In this document: one piece after another, positions 26,934 through 33,465 of the stretch
Layout of the letters: every line of letters begins with the position of its first letter
Numbering within the stretch: position 1 is the stretch's first letter
The notes under the pieces: model-generated
The model's input: the letters and a program-made list of their open reading frames with translations, nothing else
The model's database searches: none
What the model was told of the DNA's origin: nothing
Assembly: GCF_007097385.1 (NCBI RefSeq)
Contig: NZ_VJZS01000003.1
Location: 148,187-212,186 of the forward strand
From: Flavobacterium sp. ZT3R18
GTDB lineage: Bacteria > Bacteroidota > Bacteroidia > Flavobacteriales > Flavobacteriaceae
Reading direction: 5' to 3'
DNA length: 64,000 bases
Translations under genes and position numbers: made by a program

Positions 26934-28196
26934 CTAAGCGTCCAAATCAACTTTAGTTCTGCTAGCGATTTCTTTATACGTTCCGTTTTCTAATCTTTCA
27001 CGAATGTCTTCAAATGCTGTAAGTGTTTCATCAATATCAGATAAAGTATGCGAAGCAGTTGGTATCAATCGCAATAAAATCATCCCTTTTGGAATAACTG
27101 GGTAGATTACAATCGACAAGAAAATACCGTAATTCTCTCTCAAATCATTCACCATCACCATAGCTTCTGGTACACTTCCTTCAAGATAAACCGGAGTCAC
27201 ACAAGTATTAGTATCCCCAATATTGAAATTTCTAGTTCTCAAACCACTTTGCAATGCATTAACATTTACCCAAAGTTTGTCTTTCAATTCAGATGAGTTT
27301 CTTAGCAATTCCAAACGCTTCAAAGAACCAATGGTTTGAATCATAGGCAACGATTTAGCAAACATTTGAGAACGCAAATTGTATTTTAAGTAATCAATAA
27401 TGTCTTTATCGGCAGCAACAAAAGCACCAATGTTAGCCATTGATTTTGCAAACGTAGAGAAATAAACATCAATTCCGTCTTGACAATCTTGCTCCTCACC
27501 TGCTCCAGCACCTGTTTTACCAAGTGTACCAAAACCATGTGCGTCATCAACAAGTAAACGGAAATTGTATTTCTTTTTCATTTCTACAATCTCTTTCAAC
27601 TTCCCTTGTTGTCCGCGCATTCCAAAAACACCTTCAGTGATAAACAAAATACCACCACCAGTTGTTTCGGCTAGTTTTGTAGCACGCTCCAGGTTTTTCT
27701 CCATGCTTTCGATATCGTTATGACGGTATGTAAAACGTTTTCCGCTATGCAAACGAACCCCGTCAATAATACAGGCATGTGCATCAACATCATACACAAT
27801 CACATCATTTCTAGTAACCAAAGCATCAATGATAGACACCATTCCTTGGTAACCAAAATTCAACAAATAAGCTGATTCTTTCATTACAAAAGCTGCCAAT
27901 TCTTCTTCTAGTTGCTCATGATATTTCGTGTGACCACTCATCATTCTTGCTCCCATTGGGGCAGCAGCACCAAACTCGATAGCCGCATCAGCATCCGCTT
28001 TACGTACTTCAGGATGATTTGCAAGACCTAAATAGTCATTTAAACTCCAGTTCAAAATATCTTTACCTTGAAATTTCATTCTTGGCCCTAATTCTCCTTC
28101 TAATTTTGGAAATACAAAATAACCTTCTGCTTGTGAAGCCCATTTTCCTAGTGGACCTTTATTGTTTTGAATTCTTTCGAATAAATCTTTTACCAT
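26934..28196 (-). CDS. PLP-dependent alpha-oxoamine synthase (serine palmitoyltransferase / cysteate acyltransferase type)
   Basis: 420 residues of the alpha-oxoamine synthase family. Visible features are LNWSLNDYLGLANHPEV near the start, the cofactor-stacking region around YDVDAHACIIDG, DDAHGFGTLGKTGAG (aspartate to the pyridine nitrogen) and the PLP lysine in STFAKSMANIGA. Family members condense an amino acid with an acyl-CoA. The FAKSMANIG form and the N-terminal extension suit sphingolipid or sulfonolipid (capnine) synthesis rather than biotin (BioF) or threonine (Kbl) metabolism, and Flavobacteria make such lipids. The exact amino acid cannot be read from sequence. It is a single gene with its own promoter box at 28234. 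Confidence 0.85.
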   Translation of the reverse strand: MVKDLFERIQNNKGPLGKWASQAEGYFVFPKLEGELGPRMKFQGKDILNWSLNDYLGLANHPEVRKADADAAIEFGAAAPMGARMMSGHTKYHEQLEEELAAFVMKESAYLLNFGYQGMVSIIDALVTRNDVIVYDVDAHACIIDGVRLHSGKRFTYRHNDIESMEKNLERATKLAETTGGGILFITEGVFGMRGQQGKLKEIVEMKKKYNFRLLVDDAHGFGTLGKTGAGAGEEQDCQDGIDVYFSTFAKSMANIGAFVAADKDIIDYLKYNLRSQMFAKSLPMIQTIGSLKRLELLRNSSELKDKLWVNVNALQSGLRTRNFNIGDTNTCVTPVYLEGSVPEAMVMVNDLRENYGIFLSIVIYPVIPKGMILLRLIPTASHTLSDIDETLTAFEDIRERLENGTYKEIASRTKVDLDA

Positions 28197-28233
28197 AATA
28201 TATCTATGTACTAGTATTAATTTTAAGAAGTTG

Positions 28234-28241
28234 CAAAATTA
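28234..28241 (-). promoter_or_regulatory. Promoter -7 box of the oxoamine synthase gene
   Basis: Minus-strand TAATTTTG about 40 bp before the start codon. Confidence 0.5.
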
Positions 28242-28347
28242 ATTATTTAAATTTTATTAGCGTATTGAAAGCAAAATTATTTTTTCTATCCAAAAACCAC
28301 TTAAAAAAAAATGGCTGTATTCTAAAATAAGCAGCATTTAATTCCAA

Positions 28348-28416
28348 CCATATAAGAAATATAAGATCATTTAAGCTAAATAAAAAAACTTATCTGTTCT
28401 TATATTTCTTATATGG
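28348..28416. repeat. CCATATAAG palindrome, copy 1
   Basis: CCATATAAGAAATATAAGA at 28348-28366 and its perfect complement at 28398-28416 (19 bp), with a centre containing CATTTAAGCT. A second member with 21-bp arms is at 37696-37760 and shares the centre. Confidence 0.8.
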
Positions 28417-28477
28417 TAAACTTTTTATATCTATCAGGGTTAATGCGGTAATCAACAACTTTTTTCAATAAAAACCG

Positions 28478-28600
28478 TATATTTGAATCAGAATCAGAAT
28501 CAATGGCAATGGCAATATCAATTTCAATATGAAAATCTAAATTCTAAAAATTGACAATCAAAATAATCTAAAATCAAAAGTCTAAAATCAAAAATAATTT
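28478..28600 (+). promoter_or_regulatory. Promoter box and repeat-filled leader of the NYN gene
   Basis: TATATTTG at 28478-28485. The 120-bp leader is then made of ATNNCA hexamers (about 28490-28530) and AAAATCT/AAAATCA heptads (28530-28596) up to the ATG at 28605. Confidence 0.5.
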
Positions 28601-28604
28601 AGGT

Positions 28605-29393
28605 ATGTCTCAAAATACAAAAGAACTAAAACTCGCTGTACTCATTGATGCCGACAATGTTCCCTACAGCAACGTAAAAGGAATGATGGAAGAAATCGCC
28701 AAGTTTGGAACCCCAACAACCAAACGTATTTATGCTGATTGGACCAAACCCAATGCCGGAGGTTGGAAATCGGTTTTACTCGAACACGCTATTACACCCA
28801 TACAACAATACAGTTACACCGTAGGGAAAAACTCCTCCGATTCGGCTATGATTATTGATGCGATGGATTTACTGTATTCGGATAAAGTAGATGGTTTTTG
28901 CATTGTTTCCAGCGATAGCGACTTTACAAGATTAGCCATCCGATTAAGAGAATCCGGCATGAAAGTCATCGGAATTGGCGAGAAAAAAACGCCTAATTCC
29001 TTTATTGTAGCTTGCGACCGTTTCATTTATATCGAAGTTTTGGATGGCGCCATCAAAAAGAAAAAACCAAAAGCAACCGCTTCAACTACTGCCGCAGATA
29101 CCAAAGACACAAAAAAAACTACCGAAAAAGAAGTCTCCATAAAAATCGACAATCAAACCATAGAGCTAATAGAAGACACCATCGATGCTATTGGTGATGA
29201 TGATGGCTGGGCTTTCTTGGGTGATGTGGGAAACCTAATCGTAAAGAAAAAACCCGAGTTTGACCCTAGAAGTTACGGTTTCAATAAACTGACACCTATG
29301 TTAAAATCCCTAACCGATATTCTGGAAATAGACGAAAGAGATTCAGATAAAAAAGGAATCAAGCACGTATATGTGCGATTGCGTTATACATAG
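28605..29393 (+). CDS. NYN-domain protein with OST-HTH domain (LabA/DUF88-like)
   Basis: 262 residues. The NYN/PIN-like nuclease domain covers about 8-145, with its acidic residues in LIDADNVPY (D14 and D16), SDSAMIIDAMDLL and CIVSSDSDFTRLA. A lysine/threonine-rich linker (KKKKPKATASTTAADTKDTK) leads to a C-terminal domain of about 75 residues (ELIEDTIDAIGDDDGWAFLGDVGNLI to KHVYVRLRY) resembling OST-HTH/LOTUS. NYN proteins are metal-dependent RNases and LOTUS domains bind RNA, so RNA processing or decay is likely. It stands alone behind a repeat-rich leader. Confidence 0.88.
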   Translation: MSQNTKELKLAVLIDADNVPYSNVKGMMEEIAKFGTPTTKRIYADWTKPNAGGWKSVLLEHAITPIQQYSYTVGKNSSDSAMIIDAMDLLYSDKVDGFCIVSSDSDFTRLAIRLRESGMKVIGIGEKKTPNSFIVACDRFIYIEVLDGAIKKKKPKATASTTAADTKDTKKTTEKEVSIKIDNQTIELIEDTIDAIGDDDGWAFLGDVGNLIVKKKPEFDPRSYGFNKLTPMLKSLTDILEIDERDSDKKGIKHVYVRLRYT

Positions 29394-29500
29394 CCAATTG
29401 TATTTTTTTAAAATAGACTTCAATAGTTACAGACATGGGGATGAATTTTCACATCTTTCTAATCAAAATTTCCCCTAATATAACGAGACATTAGACTATA
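29394..29500. other. Non-coding gap after the NYN gene
   Basis: AT-rich and without a supported reading frame. It is followed by the candidate small RNA (29503-29657). Confidence 0.4.
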
Positions 29501-29502
29501 TC

Positions 29503-29657
29503 ACAAAAAAGGAGGGCGTATGTACCACCCTCCGATTTGTAAGTTCTGATTCATCATTATCTAACTTATACCCTAAACCCGTATAGCTGACTATTGAGAT
29601 ACTTTTTCTAATATTGAAATATTTGTGATATTATATGCTCAAGTAATTAATCAAAAC
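29503..29657 (-). ncRNA. Candidate small RNA on the minus strand
   Basis: A minus-strand TACATTTG box at 29671-29664 would start a transcript near 29657. A strong terminator lies at 29533-29505: GGAGGGTG pairs with CGCCCTCC around a 7-nt loop, then TTTTTT. No gene lies between the box and the terminator apart from an 18-codon frame that runs through the hairpin. The KilA-N gene ends 320 bp upstream and could instead be the source of the transcript. No -33 element is visible, so confidence is low. Confidence 0.3.
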
Positions 29658-29880
29658 CACAATCAAATGTACAACATGTTTCATTCTAAATGTATATTTA
29701 TCAATACTTTAACCGTTATTTAACTCGTTTTAATAGACAAACTAAATACTAACAATACAATTCCTAATATTATAGTGTAAATTGATTTAGTTCAATAATT
29801 TGTATGCTTGTCCGTGTGTTTACCAAAAATTGTTTTGAATCACGAATTCAAAAGCCAAACCGTAATATTAGATTGAAATC

Positions 29881-29937
29881 TGCGGAAGTCTGCGAGTTCC
29901 GCGCGGAAATTTCACGCAGAACTCGCAGACTTCCGCA
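29881..29937. repeat. Perfect 19-bp hairpin
   Basis: TGCGGAAGTCTGCGAGTTC at 29881-29899 and its exact complement at 29919-29937, with a 19-nt loop. It lies 42 bp beyond the KilA-N stop and is not followed by a T tract on the minus strand, so it is a repeat rather than a classical terminator. Confidence 0.75.
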
Positions 29938-29978
29938 GAAAAGAATCAGTAACAATCATTTCGATACAAACCCTATTT

Positions 29979-30803
29979 TTACTTCAAATTCTTAATTTGT
30001 TTACTATTGACCAATGCTTTCATTTGAGTAATCGCAATGGCATTGAGTTGCAAAAGTCTTTCTGGTTGCGTTTGACCTTGATGTATAAAAACCGCATTTA
30101 CGCTTTCTAGATTCGACAAAACCACCAATTGCTCTATCGTAGCGGCATCTCTGATATTTCCTTCGGTGTCTAAATTTTCTGCTCTCCATTGTTTTGCCGT
30201 CATACCAAATAAAGCTACATTCAGTAAATCGGCCTCATTAGCGTAAACAAAATTAATTTTACTCTTATCGAGCACTACTGGAATTAGATTGTGTTTTATG
30301 GCATCCGTATGAATATGATAATTCACTTTTGCCAAAGTTCTCTGAAAACTCCATTCTAGTTTTAGTCGGTCATTTTCGTCGTCTTTTAAACGTTGGAATT
30401 CTACTATTAGATATAATTTAAATTCAGACGAAATCCAAGACGCAAACTCAAAAGCGATATCTTTATGAGCAAAGGTGCCGCCATATCTTCCAGATTTAGA
30501 AATGATTCCTACTGCATTTGTTTCTGAAATCCACCGTTGTGGCGAAAGAACAAAGTAGTTACTTCCAGCTTCATTTTTAAACCTCTCGAATTCGAGAGGT
30601 TTAAAATCTGGGTTGCATAGTTTTTCCCATAGACCAATAAACTCAATAGTGCTTCGACTGCGCATCCAGTTATTGATAACGGCGAAAGGTTCTGAACTAT
30701 TCCGAGATTTTGCAATATCCGTTAACGAAATATAATCACTGGTTCCGTTCGATACTAATGTAACACTTGTTCCTTTTACATTTATTATTTTACTTTTTGC
30801 CAT
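29979..30803 (-). CDS. KilA-N domain protein
   Basis: 274 residues. The KilA-N DNA-binding domain (about residues 18-115) shows DYISLTDIAK, INNWMRSRSTIEFIGLWE and the hallmark SGRYGGTFAHKDIAFEFASWIS. A region follows that is common in bacterial KilA-N proteins (EFKLYLIVEFQRLKDDEN onward), ending in a helical tail. Such proteins are common in phages and mobile elements as well as free-standing in Bacteroidota genomes. No other phage gene is nearby. Codons near residue 68-77 (KPLEFERFKN) contain a perfect 30-bp palindrome, seen as a repeat inside the gene. Confidence 0.88.
   Translation of the reverse strand: MAKSKIINVKGTSVTLVSNGTSDYISLTDIAKSRNSSEPFAVINNWMRSRSTIEFIGLWEKLCNPDFKPLEFERFKNEAGSNYFVLSPQRWISETNAVGIISKSGRYGGTFAHKDIAFEFASWISSEFKLYLIVEFQRLKDDENDRLKLEWSFQRTLAKVNYHIHTDAIKHNLIPVVLDKSKINFVYANEADLLNVALFGMTAKQWRAENLDTEGNIRDAATIEQLVVLSNLESVNAVFIHQGQTQPERLLQLNAIAITQMKALVNSKQIKNLK
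30576..30605. repeat. Perfect 30-bp palindrome inside the KilA-N gene
   Basis: The half-site TTTAAACCTCTCGAA (30576-30590) is followed at once by its complement (30591-30605). It is in frame and keeps the protein open. It resembles intergenic hairpin repeats rather than ordinary coding sequence. Confidence 0.8.
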
Positions 30804-30864
30804 AGCGTCATTTATTTACAACCATCTCGTTTTATAATGTACGTTTTAAGAGTGTTCTTTTCTT

Positions 30865-30950
30865 CCAAAAGCATTTAAAATTTGGTTGTCAGGAACCGCT
30901 TATTCATTTTTATAGGAATAAAATTTCTTCGTGGCGGTTTCAACTTTAAA
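30865..30950. repeat. Dispersed repeat, copy 1 (GCATTTAAAA ... CTTCGTGGCGG)
   Basis: The blocks AAAAGCATTTAAAA, TTGGTTGT, AACCGCTT, TTTTATAG and CTTCGTGGCGGTTTCAA occur in this order and again at 57845-57930. There the copy carries an extra TCCCGATAATTATCGG-type palindrome after TTGGTTGT. Confidence 0.7.
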
Positions 30951-31056
30951 ACAATAACTTTGCTAAAATAAGAATAAATCAATTCATTGCAATAAGAATT
31001 TTCTTCATTTACCACATGCCATTTAAGTCAATTACACTAAAAAAACTGAATCATCC

Positions 31057-31311
31057 ATGAAAATCGTATTCGCCACCAACAACGCCAATAAAATCCTAGA
31101 AATACAAAGCATGCTTCCTGAAAGCATTGAAATAATTAGTCTCGAAAGCATTGGTTGTTACGAAGAAATCCCCGAAACGGCTGATACTATTGAAGAAAAT
31201 GCCATAATGAAAGCCAATTATGAAACCAAAAAATACTGTTATGCTTGTTTTACCGATGATACTAGACTCGAATCTGAAATTGAGAGAAGTGAAATCAAAT
31301 ATAAACAGTAG
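31057..31311 (+). pseudogene. rdgB: Decayed 5' fragment of rdgB
   Basis: 84-residue frame. The first 55 residues are the same as those of the intact rdgB at 32051 except for one (Tyr for His at 35). After that similarity falls away: CFTDDTRLE stands against CFADDTGLE, and the frame ends without the rest of the enzyme. At DNA level the first 165 bp differ by only a few bases. The catalytic DDTG motif is changed to DDTR and two thirds of the protein is missing, so no pyrophosphatase activity is expected. A lipocalin-like gene on the opposite strand lies between the two copies. Confidence 0.8.
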
Positions 31312-31334
31312 AAATCATAAATTTTTGCCATAAA

Positions 31335-31362
31335 AAAAACCAACATTACTGTTGGTTTTTTT
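31335..31362. terminator. Bidirectional terminator
   Basis: AAAAACCAAC at 31335-31344 pairs perfectly with GTTGGTTTTT at 31351-31360 and is flanked by A and T tracts. It lies between the rdgB fragment and the convergent lipoprotein gene. Confidence 0.85.
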
Positions 31363-31382
31363 ATTCGATACAAAATAAACTA

Positions 31383-31814
31383 TTATTTTGTAAAAATGTC
31401 ATTTACAAGAAAAGACTGTCCAGATAGAGTTAATGTATATCTAAGAGTCAAACCAGAATCTGTTACACTCACTATTTCATAAATATCAGTATCAGTACCT
31501 AATTTAATTGTGATTTTATTTCCCTCTTTAGACCATGTCCCAGTTTCTTTTGAAAGAGTACAAGCTGAACCTTCGTAATCACCATAGACAACAACACCTC
31601 CAGTTTTAATTTCTAAATAATTTTTAGTACAGCCTACAGTATTTTCAGGGTTGTCCTCCTCTTTAGAAGTTACTCCATTCGCTGTCATACTCATTTTGCT
31701 CAAATTCCATTTTCCTTCAATAGAAGCCTCAGCTGTATCATCATCTTTACTACAAGACACAAAAGACATTCCCAAAGCTAAAACAGATACAAATAAAATA
31801 CTTAATTTTTTCAT
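31383..31814 (-). CDS. Lipocalin-like lipoprotein
   Basis: 143 residues. A lipoprotein signal peptide ends in SFVSC-SKDDD (cysteine at about 21). The aspartates after the cysteine are common in Bacteroidota lipoproteins, and an acidic stretch there can act as an export signal to the cell surface. The mature part starts IEGKWNLSKM, the usual opening of the lipocalin-like DUF in this phylum, and continues in short beta strands (YLEIKTGGVVVYGDYEG, GNKITIKLG). Two further cysteines (GCTKN and SACTL) could form a disulfide. The ligand is unknown. Confidence 0.8.
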   Translation of the reverse strand: MKKLSILFVSVLALGMSFVSCSKDDDTAEASIEGKWNLSKMSMTANGVTSKEEDNPENTVGCTKNYLEIKTGGVVVYGDYEGSACTLSKETGTWSKEGNKITIKLGTDTDIYEIVSVTDSGLTLRYTLTLSGQSFLVNDIFTK

Positions 31815-32027
31815 TATTTTTTAAATTTACAATTATTAAAGTGCAATATTATATATAAAAAACTTAATAAAAAAAATATTTTTCAGATAATTTTACCTAC
31901 AGACAAGTTTTATTAAATAAAAGCCAACATGAATTATTTACCCAATTTTGATCAATCATTTAAAATCAAATTATTACAAAACAAAAAAATATTGAGAATA
32001 AAAAACAAACGCATTTTAAAAACTGTG

Positions 32028-32035
32028 TAATTTTG
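32028..32035 (+). promoter_or_regulatory. Promoter -7 box of rdgB
   Basis: TAATTTTG. The transcript would start about 10 nt before the ATG at 32051, so a longer frame from 32033 is unlikely. Confidence 0.5.
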
Positions 32036-32050
32036 TCTCAAAAAAAGAAA

Positions 32051-32632
32051 ATGAAAATTGTATTCGCAACCAACAACGCCAATAAAATCCTAGAAATACA
32101 AAGCATGCTTCCTGAAAGCATTGAAATAATTAGTCTCGAAAGCATCGGTTGTCACGAAGAAATTCCCGAAACGGCTGATACTATTGAAGAAAATGCCATA
32201 ATGAAAGCCAATTATATAACCGAGAAATATGGTTACGATTGTTTTGCAGACGATACAGGGCTAGAAGTGGATGCACTTAATGGTGAACCAGGCGTATTCT
32301 CGGCTCGCTATGCGGGAGAACAACGCTCGGCAGAAGACAATATGACGCTGTTACTTTCAAATTTGGAGGACAAAACCAATAGAAAAGCCCAATTTAAAAC
32401 CGTCATTGCTTTAAACCTTAAAGGAAAACAATATCTTTTTACGGGTATTGCACGAGGCGAAATCACTTTGGAGAGAGCAGGAAATCAAGGTTTTGGTTAT
32501 GATCCCATCTTTAGACCTGAAAATCACCAAGAAACTTTTGCTCAATTGCCATTGGAAACCAAAAACAAAATCAGCCATAGAGGAAAGGCTACGGTGGAAC
32601 TTATTGCTTTTTTGACTAATAATCAAATCTAA
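32051..32632 (+). CDS. rdgB: Non-canonical purine NTP pyrophosphatase (RdgB/HAM1)
   Basis: 193 residues from the ATG at 32051. It has the nucleotide-binding start FATNNANKILE (5-15), the catalytic DDTGLEVDAL (67-76) and GEPGVFSARYAG, with FGYDPIFRP and KNKISHRGKA near the end. It hydrolyses dITP, XTP and similar triphosphates to monophosphates, keeping damaged purines out of DNA and RNA. Full length for the family. A truncated copy of its first 165-220 bp lies 1 kb upstream in the same orientation. Confidence 0.95.
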   Translation: MKIVFATNNANKILEIQSMLPESIEIISLESIGCHEEIPETADTIEENAIMKANYITEKYGYDCFADDTGLEVDALNGEPGVFSARYAGEQRSAEDNMTLLLSNLEDKTNRKAQFKTVIALNLKGKQYLFTGIARGEITLERAGNQGFGYDPIFRPENHQETFAQLPLETKNKISHRGKATVELIAFLTNNQI

Positions 32633-32776
32633 GAGAAAATGGCACGCAGATTTTGCAGATTTACGCAGATTTTTTTTATTTCATAAGGTCTTCTTTAAAC
32701 CCAAATTCCACATTAAAAATCATTGGCTTTTTTGATGGTTACAGGTCAAATACAATCTTTTATGTCTTCTGAAAAT

Positions 32777-32972
32777 CCTGAAAGGGTGAAATGATTATAG
32801 AATAAGTAATTACAGCGTCCCAAAACCCCGAAGGGGTGATATTTTCGCATCTTAATGTTTTGATTATTAAGATGTGTTTTTTCAATTAAAAAAAATTAAA
32901 TAATTTCATCCCTTCGGGATTTACTCGCCGATGCCATGCGTTTTCTATAATCATCACACCCCTTTCGGGGTT
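32777..32972. repeat. MITE-like element with inverted ends
   Basis: The left end CCTGAAAGGGTGAAATGATT (continuing ATAGAA) is repeated inverted at 32943-32970, where the complement reads CCCCGAAAGGGGTGTGATGA and continues TTATAGAA. Inside are two more CCCCGAAGGGG/CCCTTCGGG blocks. No transposase frame. Confidence 0.65.
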
Positions 32973-33166
32973 TATACCAATTGTATTTGTTAATCTAATA
33001 ATTCCAAAAGTTTCGGGACTGGTAGCGCACTCATTATAATTTGTCTTCGACATGAAGTCTAATGCGGATTCTGGGTTAAAAATATAATTTGTTGCCCCCC
33101 CGTAGCTTTTGCAAAGGTCTTATGAAAATAAAAAGTGGTAGAATAGCCCCGACAGAAGGGAAAATC

Positions 33167-33212
33167 CTTTCTGGTCTCGTCCCGTCTTTTTTGACGGGAC
33201 GAGACCAGAAAG
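33167..33212. repeat. Perfect 20-bp hairpin with T6 loop
   Basis: CTTTCTGGTCTCGTCCCGTC at 33167-33186, loop TTTTTT, and the exact complement at 33193-33212. Confidence 0.85.
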
Positions 33213-33312
33213 ATTGGAATGATGGCGGGACGGATTTTGTTATGGAAAGAAAAATGTTCTGCTCCTAAAAACCATTATTTTCTGATCAAAATTTCTTCTT
33301 TAAAAACCCTTC

Positions 33313-33375
33313 TTAGACCTCAAAATCCAAAATCAAAATTCTAAATTCTAAAATCTGAAATCTAAAATTCTGATT
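33313..33375. repeat. AAAATCN heptad repeat
   Basis: Consecutive 7-bp units AAAATCC, AAAATCA, AAATTCT, AAATTCT, AAAATCT, GAAATCT, AAAATTC. This is the reverse-complement type of the GATTNNN repeats. Confidence 0.7.
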
Positions 33376-33436
33376 ATCAAATACTAATAAAACATTAAAT
33401 CTTAAAATAGCATTAGTTTATATGAATTATAAACAG

Positions 33437-33444
33437 TAATTTTG
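33437..33444 (+). promoter_or_regulatory. Promoter -7 box of the DEAD-box helicase gene
   Basis: TAATTTTG, 21 bp before the ATG at 33466. It overlaps a TTG-started longer frame (33442), which is therefore rejected. Confidence 0.5.
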
Positions 33445-33465
33445 CACCCTATTTTAAAAATACAT

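Larger units (their letters stand above)
32633..33465. other. 833-bp non-coding region packed with repeats
   Basis: No reading frame is supported. It holds a GCAGATTT-type short repeat (32650-32672), the MITE-like element at 32777-32972, a perfect 20-bp hairpin at 33167-33212, and AAAATCN heptads at about 33313-33375, before the deaD promoter box. Confidence 0.65.

Noticed and set aside
29804..29995. 63-codon frame before the KilA-N stop
   Set aside because: It contains the 19-bp hairpin and overlaps the end of the KilA-N gene on the other strand.
29979..30803. KilA-N gene as evidence of a prophage
   Set aside because: No capsid, terminase, integrase or other phage gene is near; free-standing KilA-N genes are common in Bacteroidota.
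31057..31311. Functional second rdgB
   Set aside because: Two thirds of the enzyme is missing and the catalytic DDTG is altered.
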